Source: Panicum virgatum (taxonomy: Eukaryota > Streptophyta > Magnoliopsida > Poales > Poaceae). Taken from it: a stretch of DNA of 64,000 bases. This document shows, piece by piece, positions 21,249 through 33,753 of the stretch. The position numbers were made by a program, and so were the translations under genes. Numbering within the stretch: position 1 is the stretch's first letter; each line of letters begins with the position of its first letter. The stretch is taken from positions 44,977,607 through 45,041,606 of the forward strand of contig NC_053150.1 of the NCBI RefSeq assembly GCF_016808335.1, given 5' to 3'. Under the pieces are notes generated by a model that searched no databases, was not told where the DNA came from, and worked only from the letters and a program-made list of their open reading frames with translations.

Positions 21249-23833
21249 TTGCCCCCCCCCCCTTCAGAGGTTGCTTGTCCCCAAGCAACAACATTTGGAA
21301 AACGTTGCTTGACGACGTAGTAATCTTCCCATGTAGCGGACGACTCGGGTAGGCTGGTCCACTTCAGAAGAACCTGTGGAATGGCTTTGTTGCCCTTCTT
21401 CACCAACCGCATTTGTAGGATCTTCTCAGGTTACAGTGTAGTTGCACTCAAATCAGCAAGCTTAGTGATATCTGAAAAGACTGGAGAATGATCAGGGGTG
21501 AAGGGTTTGAGTTGCGAAACATGAAATACCGGATGAACCAAACTGCCAGGTGGAAGATCCAGGCGGTAGGCCACAGAACCAACTCGCTCCAACACAGCAA
21601 AGGGGCCAAAGTACTTGTAAGCCAACTTTGGATAAGGTCTGTTCACCACTGAAGCTTGAGCGTATGGTTGGAGTTTCAGTAACACTTGCTCCCCCACCTG
21701 AAACATTCTATCAGACCTCTTACGGTCAGCTTGATGCTTCATTCGAGTCTGGGCAATAGCCAGCTATTCCCTCAAAAGAGTAGTATGAGTAGCCCTTTCT
21801 TCCAGCATCTCTGTGACTGACAAATTAGTAGTCTCTGTCAGCACTGGCGTAGCACCCATGTTGGGATCATGGCCATACAAAGCTCGAAATAGAGAACACC
21901 CCAATGATGAATGCCAAGATGTGTTGTACCACAGCTCTGCTAGGGATAACCAGGACTTCCATTTGTGAGGAGTATGATGCACTACACAGCGTAGATACAT
22001 CTCCAAACATTGGTTAACTCTTTCGGTCTGACCGTCGGTTTGATGTTGATATGCTGTACTATAGAGTAGTTTAGTATCCAGCAAGGTGAAGAGTTCTTTC
22101 CATACTGAACTCAGAAATATTCGGTCACGATCAGAAACCATGGTTCTAGGTACTCCATGCAGTTTCACCACTGAATCCAGCAAACATTTAGCCACTTTAG
22201 TAGCAGTAAAAGGGTGTTTGAGTGCCAGGAAGTGTGCATATTTAGTGAAACGATCAACCACCACCAAAATGACATTGGAGCCCCCTGACAATGGTAATCC
22301 CTCTATGAAATCCAGAGATATATCCTGCCATGCACCTTGTGGAAGGGGAAAAGGTTGGAGAAGTCCTGCTGGATGAGAATGCTCATGCTTGGCTTGCTGG
22401 CAAATTGTGCATTGTTTGACAAAGTGTTCAACATCTTGTTTCATGCCTTTCCAATGGAATAGCTGTTTGACTCTGTAATAAGTGGCCTGAATGCCAGAAT
22501 GGCCTCCAATGGGGCTGGAGTGTAGTGCAGTAATAATCTTAGTTCTGACTGCTGTATTCTCTCCAATCCAAATATGACCATAATATCTGATGAGGCCATC
22601 CATCAAGGAATACCCCTGAGGATCAGGTGAGGCTAGGGTCAGCTGAGTTAGCAGAGTTTGAGCATTTGCATATGTGACATTGGAATTTAGAACCTCCTGC
22701 AGCCACAAAGGTTTGATTTCAGACACTGCTTGAATTGCCATTAAGTGTCCCACTCGAGATAATGCATCCGCAGCTAAATTTTCCTTGCCTTTCTTGTACA
22801 CCACTCTGAATTGTAAACCCATCAAGTGAGTCATTGCTTTCCTTTGCAAATCAGATTGCAAATTTTGTTCAGAGAGATAAGATAAACTCTTGTGGTCAGA
22901 CTGGATGATGAATTCCTGTCTCTGCAGATAAGACCTCCACTTCTCCACAGCCATAATGAGTGCAAGAAATTCCTTCTCATAAATGGACAGATGCTGGTGT
23001 GTTGGCCCCAAAGCCTTACTCAAATAAGCTATAGGACGACCCCCTTGCATCAAGACAGCACCAATACCAGTTGCACAAGCATCAGTCTCTACCACAAAGG
23101 GCTGGGAAAAATCAGGCAACTGAAGTACAGGTGTTTGTGTCATAGCCTGTTTCAGAGCACAGAAAGCTGCAGTGGCTTCTGTTGTCCAGAGAAATTGTTT
23201 CTTCCTTATGAGTTGAGTCAGTGGTTTGGCAATAATGCCATAGTTCTGCACAAATCTCCTATAATACCCAGTCAAACCCAAGAAACCCCTTAACTCCGTG
23301 ACTGTAGTGGGTAATGGCCAAGTCTGCATTGCCTGAGTTTTGGAAGGGTCAGTAGCAACTCCATCCTGGGAAATAATATGACCCAAATAGTCAATCTGTG
23401 ACTGGGCAAAGGAACATTTGCTCATTTTCAGATAAAACTGATGGAACTTGAGCTTTTCCAGCACTGCTCTGAGGTGGTGTACATGCTCATCCAAAGTCTT
23501 GCTATAGATCAAAATATCATCCAGGAAAACAAGTACAAATTTTCTGAGAAAAGGCTGCAAAACCTCATTCATAACACACTGAAAAGTAGCTGGTGCATTA
23601 GTGGGGCCAAAGGGCATGACCTTGAAATGATAGTGCCCATGGTGGGTCTTGAAGGCAGTTTTATGCTCATCCTCAGCACACATACGAATCTGATGATAAC
23701 CAGCTGTCATATCCAGCTTGGTAAAATATTTGGTGCCCACCAATTCATCCAAAATCTCCTCTATAATAGGCAAAGGGAACCTATTCTTTATAGTCAGGCA
23801 TTTAGTTTCCTGTAATCCACACAAAATCGCCAA
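21212..23833 (-). pseudogene. pol: Reina-like pol: RT, RNase H, integrase, chromodomain (two stops)
   Basis: Reading minus: RT (TIKNRFPLPIIEEILDEL; catalytic FLDDILIYS), RNase H (VVETDACATGIGAVL; LSIYEKEFLALI), H2C2 zinc finger, integrase core (LDFIEGLPLSGGSN; SDRDRIF; DGQTERVN) and a chromodomain-like tail (VLLKWTSLPESSATWEDY). The frame is interrupted by TAG at 21764-21766 and TAA at 21431-21433 but is otherwise one frame. The tail reads through the polypurine tract into the LTR and stops at 21212. It joins the protease region by a frameshift at about 23800-23833. Confidence 0.88.
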
Positions 23834-24885
23834 CTACCATCTTTCTTTTGAACTAACAAGACAGGTGATGCAAAGGGAGAGGTACTGTGTGTAATCAAAC
23901 CAGCTGATAATAGTTCTTTAACCTGTCGTTCAATCTCATCTTTGTGCAAAGGAGAATATCTATAGGGTTTTGAATTAACTGGGGAAGCATTGGGCACAAG
24001 AGGAATAGTGTGATCATAGGTCCTAATAGGTGGTAGGTTAACAGGTTTTTGAAATACTTCAGAAAACTCATGCAGCAAAGACTGAACAGGTGCAGGTATA
24101 GGTAAAGCAGAAGTAGTGTCCAGAATGTCCACAATAGCAAAAGCACTGACCTTATTTCCTGCACAGAGCTTCAACAACTGGCGAGCTGATAGCTTCCCCA
24201 CCCCTAGAGCTGGTGGAGCAATCCCTTGCAGCTTGAATGATTTACCCAAATCCTGGAACTCAATAGTTCTGTTCTGCCAGTCACAATGCATTGGACTATG
24301 GGCTTGCAACCAATCAAAACCCAGAATGGCATCATAAGCACCCAACTGAAGGACTTTCATGTCAGATTTTAATGTGTGCCCTTGGCACCACCAAGTAAAA
24401 CCAGGAACCCATTGGTCAGTAACCATAGTATGACCATCAGCTGTCTGTACTTGCAAGGGAACCGTTGGTAGTGGAACAATACCCACTTGAGAGAGAAAGT
24501 CAGTATTGACAAAACTGTGAGAACTCCCACTGTCCACCAAAATCAACATAGTTTTGTTCTTCACTTTGGCTTGCAGCCTAATGGCATCAGATGCTTCAAT
24601 GCCAGCCAGGGCATGAAGGGATAATTGACCAAATGCTGTGGGAAGAGAATCCTCATCAAGTAATTGTTGAATGACTTCTTCAGAGAGAGGTATGTCCAAA
24701 TCATTAACTACCAATGCATTAACTTGAGCTTGTGGCCTTTTAGTACAGACAGCTACATGTGCTGGAACAAATTTCTCCCCACAGTAGAAACACAAATCAT
24801 TAGCCTTGCGATATTCCCACACTTTCCGTAAGCCATGATGAGTGAGGTCCCAAGATAGATTGAGCAAGAGAGGCTTAGACGCCAC
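23794..24885 (-). pseudogene. gag-pol: Reina-like gag zinc finger, protease and RT start
   Basis: Reading minus: CCHC-like knuckle (CFYCGEKFVPAHVAVC, about 24770), aspartic protease (ILVDSGSSHSFVNTDF, about 24510) and the RT N-terminus (PLHKDEIERQVKELLSAGLI ... [13 protein letters not shown]) before the frame breaks near 23800. The same arrangement, with close residue matches, is in the second Reina-like element at 47350-48354. Residues upstream of KVWEYRKAND belong to segment X1, so gag is cut there. Confidence 0.82.
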
Positions 24886-25401
24886 ACTAGCATTTACTTC
24901 TGCGGCGTACCATGGTATGTTTATGTACTTGTCCGTAGAGATTTAGCATGTTTTTGAGTTCGAATCATTCCAAAATTTTTGAAAACAAATTGTATATATG
25001 AATGCACTATAGATTGAGCAAGAGAGGTTTAGACGCCATATACTAGCATTTACTTCTGAGAAGTATTGCAATAGTATTCTATGGCGTACTACTACGATAG
25101 TACTCTGTTCTAAATTGTAAATCATTCCAACTTTTTAAAGTGTCAAAGTATTTCAAGATTGATCAAGTTTATACAATAGAGTTTTCATATTTATATTATT
25201 AAATAAGTATCATTAGATTCTTTGTTAAATGTACTTTCATAGTATATCTATTCAGTACTATAAATCTTTGTAAATTTTTCTATACTTTTGGTCAAACGTA
25301 AAAATAGTTTGACTCTCCAAGAAAGTTGGAATGACTTAAAAATTGAAGTAGAGGGAGTAATACTACAGTATGCTATTTGAATGATAGTAGGATTTCATGA
25401 T
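24823..25401 (+). repeat. Segment X, copy 1
   Basis: About 579 bases repeated almost exactly at 32458-33037. It starts TTTCCGTAAGCCATGATGAG and ends GATTTCATGAT. Inside, GATTGAGCAAGAGAGG(C/T)TTAG ... CTAGCATTTACTTCTG occurs twice (about 24858 and 25014), then a Stowaway-type MITE. Copy 2 lies directly upstream of the CA-B block. Confidence 0.92.
25103..25357. mobile_element. Stowaway-type MITE, copy 1
   Basis: 255 bases between TA dinucleotides (25101-25102, 25358-25359). Ends CTCTGTTCTAAATTGTAAATC and, inverted, CTCCCTCTACTTCAATTTTT; both then read (A)TCATTCCAACTTT. AT-rich interior, no ORF. TA target and CTCCCTC-type ends fit Tc1/mariner MITEs. Confidence 0.8.
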
Positions 25402-28400
25402 GGTACATCACCGTACAACTCTTCGCGGAAGTGGGCAGTGAAGCGCCACTATCGCGAGGATAACAACCCAAACCCACACAACGATATTAATTACGAAAAG
25501 GGGGTCATCAGAGTCTTGCGCCATTCGGAACCTCCTGCGGGTGACCCTAATCCACATGCAAGGTTGGGTGCAGGACGGAACCTCTACTCAACGTCTTCGG
25601 GAACGAAGTCTGGGTCTTCCTCTGTAAAAATTAAGAATGGGGTGAGTACAATCGTACTCAGCAAGTCCAACCACACCCACGGAAGGGGATATAAAAAGAA
25701 TATAATGCATCAGTTACATCAAGGATAAGGCTGGGGTTTATCTTGCGGAAAGCAATCTTTTATGCATGGGTTCATTTGAAAGAAAGGATTTTCAAATCAA
25801 GTTTTCTTTGTACTGAGTAAAACGTAATGTTAGCCCACACATGACCCAAATTTTAAGCTGCTACCGGACTCCTCATCCGCCGTAGCACACGGCACAACTG
25901 CCGGACACATTACCAAAACAACTCACGCCAACCCATCCCAAAATAAACACTACTTATGTGACCGCACCGTAACTCGCCCAGTACCGTGGGCACGGCTATT
26001 CGAATAGGTTTTAACTCTGCAGAGGTGTGCAACTTTACCCACAAGCGGGGTACCACAGCCCGATCATCGTAGTGTCGGTGTAGATCCCAACAAAGCCATT
26101 ACCCACCTTAGCTAGACCTGACTAGCCATCACGGGATCCACCAATGGGTCATTGACGTATCACAGAGGTTTTAACCGGGGCATAAGTCACACAGAGCTAA
26201 TCCCTTCTCCTTGATCACCCGTTGCTCTCAGCTCTCCTGATGGCTATCTGACTAACTAGTGGGGTTTATGCTAAGCCGTTGCCCATTCAACAGTCGAGTG
26301 GTTTGCACGATAGTGGAGTTAGGTGAGATGACACACCAACTTGGTCCTTAGTGGTGACAAGATGGATATCTCCCCTCCTTGGTCTGCCACACAGGCACGA
26401 GCACACCAATCGGCAAATCACACAGAAATGACATCCATCCCGTCTAAACTCATCTTTCGAAATTCCATATTTCTCCCTTCCCACACACTCACATATTTTC
26501 TTTATAAAACGAGTTGTATTATAAGGTCCTAAGCGTTCTAGCAGCGATTAACGTCCAAACAAAACACATTCAGACATTAATATAGGTGGTCAAGGAATGG
26601 TTATAACAAATCAAGGGATGGCTATCCAACCATGTTTTCAGCAGGCAAAACATATGCAATTTTTATAAAACAGGCCAATAGGTTGTGTTTATAAAAACTA
26701 GGATAGAAGCATGCATCAAGGGATGGGATTGAACTTGCCGTCTTCAAAGCCTTCCGGGAGGTCCTGGTCGATGTACTGTTCTTCGGGTTCGGGGTCGCGG
26801 AACTGGTCCTCGTTCACTTGTTCATAGTATTGTTCGTCGACGGGTTCTCCCTCGTTCACACCGTGATCTATGACGCACACAAGCAATCACACATTTAGGA
26901 AGAAGAAATAAAAGTTTTATCGTTGAGCTCGAATTAGAAACAATTAAGATATGGAGATAGGAGTAATATTTTAGGGCGGTTTCTTAATGGCATGGCCAAA
27001 ATTATGTTAGGAATGGCGTGGTAAAGTTACAGGTCGATCGGGAGTCGTTTGGCGCATGAAATGATAGGTTAGAGAGGGATTTAGGGTTAAATAAGGGTCC
27101 AGGGGCTTATTTGTAAATTGTCTGGAATAGAAAAGGACTTAGTTGTAATTTCTAGAAATATTTGGGGCATACTAAAAGGTGTGGGGGTTTATTTTGAAAT
27201 ATAATAAAGGGCAGGGATTCATTTGCAAAAAGGTAAAAGAGTGGAAGGGCTCTTTATAGAATAGAGGGAAGGGGAGGGGCCTTTGGGCAATTTTGCCCCT
27301 CCTTCTTCTACCTCCCATCAGGAACAGAGGAGGGGGAGGTTGGGGCGCCGGCGGCCGTGTGGCCGGCGTCCTGGGCCACGGCGGCAGCTGAGGGAAGGGG
27401 GAAAAGGGGCAGGGCGGCGCCGGGGACCGATTCCCCTCCTCAATTTCAGAGGAGGGGGCCTGCAGGGGCGGCGCCACGGCAGCGAGCGGCGGCCTGCGGC
27501 CGGCGTGCGCGGCGGCAGTGCTGCGGGGCTCGGCGGTGGTCAAGGAGAGGGAAGAAGCACTAGGGGACCCTGCGGAGTCGGGTTCCCCGCACACCTTGGG
27601 TGGGGGTGGCTCGTGGACGGCCCTCCACGGCGGCGGGCGGTAGCGGACAGGGAAGCTCGTGGTGGCGGCGCTGCTGGCTGAGAAGGGAGGCACGCGGTGG
27701 CGGAGGCGGTGGTGGTGGCCGGGAGCTGCGCGGAGGTGCTACTTATAGGCCGGGAGAGGCGGTGGAGAGGGCGGGTACGTGGCCGGCCGGCGAGCTCCGA
27801 GAACGGCCATTAATGGCGCTCGGAGTCGTCGCGGCGTCGTGGAGCGGCGGCGCGATTCGCGGTGGCGGTGCAGGTGATGGGATGGCTCGAGCGGCACCGA
27901 GGAGGACGAGCACGTGGAGGGGCCCGGGGCCCTGTGCTTGTCGCCGAGCGGCGAGACGGCGGCCCTGTGCTCTGCGGCGGCGCGAGCAGCGAGGCGCACA
28001 GGGAGGCGGTGCTGAGCGACGGGAGGCGCGGCGAGGCTCGGGGGCGCGTGGAACGCGTGCTGCGCGCGCGTGGACAGGCAGTGGCGAGCGGAGCAGTGCG
28101 CGGCACGGGCGGGGCGCGCGTCGCGGTGGCGAGCGGGCTCGGCGTGTGCTGCGGCGTCGGGCTAGCCGAGAAGAGATGCGCACGCGCACGCGGTCGGGAG
28201 CAGGGGCCAGGGGGCGTGCGCGCGTGGAGGAGGGGCGGCGCGGCCCGAGCGGCGCTCGGGGGGGGGTGCATGGCAGAGGAGAGGGAGGAAGGAGAGAGAG
28301 AGGAGGAAAAAGAAAAAGAAAAGAAAAAGGAAAATGAGAAAAAGAAAAAGGAAAAAGGGAAAGAGAGAGAAGGAGAGATTCGCGCCGGCGCCGATCGCGG

Positions 28401-28626
28401 CGACGATCTCGACTGCACGCGCACGCGCGCTGGTCGGCATGACACGCGGAACGAGGCGGAAACAGGGAGACGGGATAGCGATTGGATGCCGGGACTGGTT
28501 TTACGGGCGACCGGGAGATCGGTCGGGAAACAATTTCGAAAAGTCTGAGCTCAACGATTTGAAAAGAGATTTTGAAAATTATTTTTAATGTGTGATTTAA
28601 TTTGGTGAATTTTTCGGGATGTCACA
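25401..28626 (-). repeat. Solo LTR of a Tekay-like gypsy element (about 3.2 kb)
   Basis: On the minus strand it begins TGTGACATCCCGAAAAATTC, a start shared by many grass Tekay LTRs, and ends near 25401. The first part on that strand (28.6-27.3 kb) is very GC-rich with purine/pyrimidine tracts; the rest is AT-richer. No internal domains flank it, so it is a solo LTR. The flanks differ in origin: segment X on the left, CA 5' region on the right. All long GC-rich ORFs in this stretch are composition artefacts. Confidence 0.7.
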
Positions 28627-28775
28627 GCTCATGATCGAGGACAGCAGGAGAGAAGCCCGCCGTGCATGCGCATCATGCGTGTGCGTCGTGTCTACCTACG
28701 TACGACGGCGACGACGACTCAACGACGCCGACGCGGGCCGTCCGCGTACGGTCCCCCTCCGTCTCCGACTCTCCG
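28627..28775 (+). repeat. Shard of the carbonic anhydrase 5' region
   Basis: Matches 16027-16171 (and 33340-33484) with a few substitutions: GCTC(A/T)TGATCGAGGACAGC through ACTCTCCG. It contains no exon. It shows that a third CA-type unit once followed segment X1 here. Confidence 0.9.
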
Positions 28776-29260
28776 GACCACTATGGAGAACCGATCCAAT
28801 AAATTTCTGATCTGCTTGTAGTCTGTTAGGTGTACATCGTATCATATCACTACTAGATCGTAGGTTGCTACAGCTTTGTTGTGCTACGCATGCTGCAATA
28901 CTGCATGCATGCTAAACTCTAGTCTTTTCTCTTCTTTTTTTTTTCTTTTTCTTCTCTATGTTTTTTCTTTTTTATTTCTTTCTTCCTTTTCACTTTATTT
29001 TTAATCTAAATGTAGATAATTCTCCCACAATCTGTCTATCTTTCTTTATCTCCTCTTGGTTTATTTTTCTTATATCTATTCCTTTCCTTATTTTTTTCTT
29101 TATAAGTTTGTGGATATTTATTTTTTGTACATAAAAATTGTAAAAATTACTGAAAAATTGGTGTGTGAAATGTTTTTTATATACTAACTTGTTTACAATG
29201 TGTACATATGCTTATAAAAATATTTTTTACGATGTAGATGCATTTATCTTTTTTTTTAGA
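28776..29260. other. AT/pyrimidine-rich, no gene
   Basis: 28925-29130 is dominated by T and C runs (CTTTTTTTTTTC and similar). No coding signal or clear element ends. Confidence 0.6.
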
Positions 29261-29264
29261 AAAT

Positions 29265-30260
29265 GGATATGTCTCCTGCCTCTGCAGCCGCACACAGCCA
29301 AGTTTTTACAAAATTCTCAGCAAACAAGCTAATAAAATAGAGAGGACACAAACGACTTAAATGAACTAAAAGCAAAGTCTATTATTGCTTCTCCATCCAT
29401 TGTTGGCAAAGATATCCAAGGCGACGACCTTTAATGCCTTGCTTGCCAAACAGACAGTTTTCCTTGTATCCTCACGCTATAGCTGGGACCAGAATCGCAG
29501 CCAGTACGCTCCCCGAAAGACTGGCTGCATAAATAAGCTAAATATTTTTTTCTCAAAAATTAAATCGTTACGTGTACACCATATTGCCCATATAAGAGCT
29601 GCAGCCCCAACAAAAATCAATCTTCTTTGTTTCATACTTATGCATGTTAGCCCATTCCTAAACATATGTGTCATTGATTTTTGGTGGGGTTAACCCAGTA
29701 GCTACCTGAACAACTCTCCAAATGATCTTAGCATGTTGACAATCATAGAAGAGGTGCTAAATTATTTCATTATGGTCACAGAAGCAACATTTTTTACTCC
29801 CAGACCAGTTTCTCTTAGCTAAGTTGTCCTTGGTTAAAATAACACCTTGTTGAAGGTACCAAAGGAAAAATTTTATTTTTAGTGGAATTTTCAGCTTCCA
29901 TAAAAATTTATTAACAAAGGGTGTTTCCTGATTCATCAGGTACTGATACATAGACTGTACTGTAAAATTGTCATGTCTATGCAAGTCCCAGGTAAAAATG
30001 TCCCTCCCATCGGAAAGCTGGTAAGCAGATATTTTAGCTACAAGGTTATTCCAGGCAGTCATTTTATCTTCAACCAAAGTTCTTTTAAAAGAGATATTCA
30101 ATGGCGCTCGATTCATAACACTTGCCACTGTAACATGAGGATAATAGACTATATTATATAGGTTGAGAAATTGCTCTTTAAGTGGTTTAGAGCCAACCCA
30201 AATATCCTCCCAAAATCTGGTTTGTGAACCATTTTTTATCTTAAATGTTCCGTAGCCCAG
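29265..30260 (-). pseudogene. L1-type LINE ORF2 C-terminus (zf-RVT region), minus strand
   Basis: Reading minus: the segment 30128-29757 (GRDIFTWDLHRHDNFTVQSM ... NKFLWKLKIPLKIKFFLWYL ... CCFCDHNE) is the reverse-transcriptase zinc-binding domain of plant LINEs. 29674-29477 (AALIWAIWCTRNDLIFEKK) is the usual C-terminal motif. Frames are broken between them. A T-run at 29250-29259 could be the complement of the poly(A) tail. Only the 3' end survives, as in most 5'-truncated LINE insertions. Confidence 0.8.
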
Positions 30261-31190
30261 AAAATCTTCTCTAGATTAAATTACTTATCTGTGTATAATT
30301 AATTTGTTCGCAATGTCAAATTATTTATTGGCTTTGTGGATTAAATTATTCCGTGGTGCTAAGTCATTTGTTCGTGATATTCATTTTTCATTATTTATCC
30401 TATACAATTAAATGTTCACAATATATAATATTTTGTTCATTATATATTATTATTTTTTGTTATATTTAAATTTTTTGTTCATGAAAAATAATCGTTTGTT
30501 CATGTTGTTAAAATATTTGTTCCCCCTTACTAAAATTTAACAAAATACTTTTTTAAAATATCGTGCAAACATAAGCAAGTGTGATCTTATTTTGAAGATC
30601 TTATCATAAAAAAGATAATGGTACAGTCCAAATTTAATTTGGATGCTTGATTTAATACTTATAATTTTTTAAATTTGGAATCTACGTGCATGTAGGTGAT
30701 GCTACCATCGCTGTCCTTACCTGCGGATATAGAATCTCTCCACGAAAGTCATAGTTTGCGGAAACAGTCTGTCTCAATCATTGGACCTAAGTACTGCCCA
30801 AAATACTATCCACACCACGGTGGTCCGTTTCAAGTTCACGAAACCATCACGGAAGCGATGTATAATCGCGCCCTCTCGGCCTCTCCTCTCCCTCCCTCCC
30901 TCCCTCCCCTCTCCCCAAAACTCCACACATGCCTTCTCCTGTTCTCCCGATGTCAGCTACCCTCTAGTCCTTTTCATCTTTTGCCTCTCGCCTTCTCATC
31001 CCTAGCTGCCTCCTTTTCCGGCTCTCTAGTTGCTAGTCAGGCACACAAAATGCATTTGCTGCATACAAACGGACACACAAAACACATTTTTTTTCGAAAC
31101 GAGGCCCATCCCGATTCCATTTCAATGAAATTTAATTACATAGTCAGGTAACACGGAGTCACGGACACATGAACAATATGTTGCAGTGCT
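30261..31190. other. No gene; AT-rich with TTTGTTC repeats, then CT-rich
   Basis: 30300-30530 repeats ATTTGTTC(A/G) irregularly about ten times. 30860-30915 contains a CCCTCCCTCCCT-type run. ORFs at 30696-31151 look like composition artefacts. Confidence 0.5.
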
Positions 31191-31430
31191 ACATCACTTA
31201 GCCCCTTCGGTGGACTTCGGCACGTTCAAAATATGGGTGGAGGTAGATGGGCTGCGCGCAGGATGCCTAAGAAAGTAAGGTGCTAGAAAAGGACTGGACT
31301 CCCTGGAAGCTGCGCAACCGGTGCGTTTTCGATGGCTGCCACCCGAACACCCACCTTGTGCCGCCCAGGAGATAAACGAGCAGAACACCTTATGGAAGAT
31401 GGCTGGGGCAAAGGCGCTGCGAGCTGCTGG

Positions 31431-32264
31431 TAGCCCTGCTAATGGGTTGGAACCCACATCATACCCAACCCCACCCAAAATTAATATATTTAGATACCCA
31501 ACCCCACCTAACCCAATTAGTTAATTTCTCAACTTTAACCAACCCGCCCCATTATAAACGGGTAACCCATAAAAACTCATGGGTTCTACTATGCAGAGGA
31601 ATTTAGTGGTTCTACACTTAATGTGGGGACCACATATATGTCTAGCCACACTACTTTGCACAGAGTATCTGTCAGTAATATTGACTCATCTCTAAAAATT
31701 TCAGTCAATTTTGATAAAATTTTATAGTGTGAACGCGAGATTTTTATTCTAGGGTCCGGCTCTTGATGTGGAGTCCACGTGTAGTTCTAGCCACGCTGTT
31801 TTGCACAGAGTAGCTGCCAGTCGTACTGAGTCATCTCCAACAAATTTCAGTCAATTTTGATAAAATTTTATAGTGTGAACGCGAGGTTTTAATTCCAGGG
31901 TCCGGCTCTTCATGTGGGGCCCACAGGTAGTTCTAGCCACACTGCTTTGCACAAAATAGCTGCTAGTCGTACTGAGTCATCTCCAACAAAATTCAGTCAA
32001 TTTCGATAAAATTTTCTGATATAAACACGTGGTTTTAATTTCAGAGTCCAGCTCTCACGTGGGACCCACATTTATATATAGTTATACTATTTTGTAAAAA
32101 GTATCTATTTCAACCTACCCCAACCCGTCTCAACCCGCATTTATATAGAACCCGCCCCGACCCACCCCATTAACTAATACAACCCATTTTAACTTATCCA
32201 AACACACTCCATTTCAAAACCCACCCCATAAAACTCATTTCAACCCAACCCATTAGCAGGCCTA
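31431..32264. mobile_element. Non-autonomous hAT element with internal tandem repeats
   Basis: Flanked by an exact 8-bp duplication gctgctgg (31423-31430 and 32265-32272). Ends TAGCCCTGCTAATGGGTTGG and, inverted, TAGGCCTGCTAATGGGTTGG. 8-bp duplications and TAG-type short TIRs are hAT features. The subterminal parts are rich in AACCCACCC / CAACCC; the middle is a 145-bp tandem array. No transposase. Confidence 0.9.
31618..32105 (+). repeat. 145-bp tandem array inside the hAT MITE (about 3.3 copies)
   Basis: Unit starts near 31618, 31763, 31909 and 32054, each with TGTGG(G)G(A/T)CCAC, then TAG(T)TCTAGCCACACT, then GTCAATTTTGATAAAATTTT. The fourth copy is partial. Confidence 0.85.
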
Positions 32265-32457
32265 GCTGCTGGCATATCTGTTAGGCTGAAGTGTGTGTGG
32301 TTGTTTATTTCATACTTAGATGTGAATGTAACAAAAAACTAATCCAAGCCGTGGTCTCGGCATTATATTTTAGATTATATTTCTATTTATTAATATAACA
32401 ATGCCTAATTTTTCTACATGTTCAAGAAACAAAAAAAAAAAGATAAAGGGTCTTCTA

Positions 32458-33037
32458 TTTCCGTAAGCCATGATGAGTGAGGTCCCAAGATAGATTGAGC
32501 AAGAGAGGCTTAGAAGCCACACTAGCATTTACTTCTGCGGCGTACCACGGTATGTTTATGTACTTGTCCATAGAGATTTAGCATGTTTTTAAGTTCGAAT
32601 CATTCCAAAATTTTTGAAAACAAATTGTATATATGAATGCACTATAGATTGAGCAAGAGAGGTTTAGACGCCATATACTAGCATTTACTTCTGAGAAGTA
32701 TTGCAATAGTATTCTATGGCGTACTACTACGATAGTACTCTGTTCTAAATTGTAAATCATTCCAACTTTTTTAAAGTGTCAAAGTATTTCAAGATTGATC
32801 AAGTTTATACAACAGAGTTTTCATATTTATATTATTAAATAAGTATCATTAGATTCTTTGTTAAATGTACTTTCATAGTATATCTATTCAGTACTATAAA
32901 TCTTTGTAAATTTTTCTATACTTTTGGTCAAACGTAAAAATAGTTTGACTCTCCAAGAAAGTTGGAATGTCTTAAAAATTGAAGTAGAGGGAGTAATACT
33001 ACAGTATGCTATTTGAATGATAGTAGGATTTCATGAT
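32458..33037 (+). repeat. Segment X, copy 2
   Basis: Near-identical to 24823-25401. It abuts the LINE A-run region on the left and leads, after about 85 unmatched bases, into CA block B at 33122. Confidence 0.92.
32738..32993. mobile_element. Stowaway-type MITE, copy 2
   Basis: Same element as 25103-25357, one base longer in a T-run, flanked by TA at 32736-32737 and 32994-32995. Duplicated as part of segment X, not an independent insertion. Confidence 0.8.
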
Positions 33038-33753
33038 TCCGCCAAAGAAGCAGCTTGCGTGGAATATAATGTTATCGACAGCGGGTTAAAGAGAAATGTT
33101 CTAAGGCTGATCTTAATGGTGGTTTCACGGTGAGTTTTATAGTGTTAAAATCTATGCCACATCACCAATTTTACTGATATGGCAAGGAGAGAAAGAAGAG
33201 AGTTCTATAGGATGAGAGATAACTTTCATTCCATATATAAAACTCAGCAGGTACAGTTACCTAATTCTTAGTGGATCACAACTGATGGTCTGCAACATGC
33301 TCGAGTGGATCGACCACTATCCGCAACGTATATACGGCTCTTGATCGAGGACAGCAGGAGAGAAGCCCGCCGTGCATGCGCATCATGCGTGTGCGTCGTG
33401 TCTACCTACGTACGACGGCGACGGCGACTCAGCGACGCCGACGCGGGCCGTCCGCGTACGGTCCCCCTCCGTCTCCGACTCTCCGTACCCGGCGGCGACC
33501 ATGGAAGCGCACGCGAGACAGCAACGCGCCTAAACACGGCAGAGGAGCGGAGCGCGTCATCAGCTTCCTGCGGCGTGTACCATGCGTACGTGCGTGCGCG
33601 CCCTCGCCGTCCTCGTGCTCGGCCCAGGTTTGTTTGACGCGCGCAGCCGGCCGGCCTCTTGCTGACGGGAAGAGTCCAACTCCGATGAGCCTCCCTGCTG
33701 CCATTCATGTGATGCGGCTGCGCCGCCCCCGGTCTGCATGCCCCAGTAGTGCA

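Larger units (their letters stand above)
20970..24885 (-). mobile_element. Reina-like Ty3/gypsy chromovirus, 5' truncated
   Basis: Minus-strand element with a very short LTR, polypurine tract, chromodomain integrase, RT/RNase H, protease and a gag zinc finger. The 5' LTR and most of gag are absent; the sequence passes into segment X1 at about 24823-24885. Target duplicate gtggt (20965-20969) is visible on the left only; block B shows the uninterrupted ...gacgtggtgc at 40338-40347. Lineage is judged from gene order, chromodomain and the 279-bp LTR. Confidence 0.85.
31200..32447 (+). pseudogene. LINE ORF2 C-terminal relic, split by an hAT MITE
   Basis: Around 31283-31345 the reading WTPWKLRNRCVFDG, then LWKMAGAKALRAAG (31390-31430), matches the usual end of plant L1 ORF2 (WKHRN-CVFDG ... 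LW-MAGAK-L). The MITE at 31431-32264 interrupts it, a 3' UTR-like stretch follows and an A-run sits at 32430-32442. Frames do not stay open, so it is dead. Confidence 0.65.

Noticed and set aside
27172..28548. Several long GC-rich ORFs on both strands
   Set aside because: They lie in a CpG-rich solo LTR, are Arg/Pro/Ala-biased in all frames and contain no domain.
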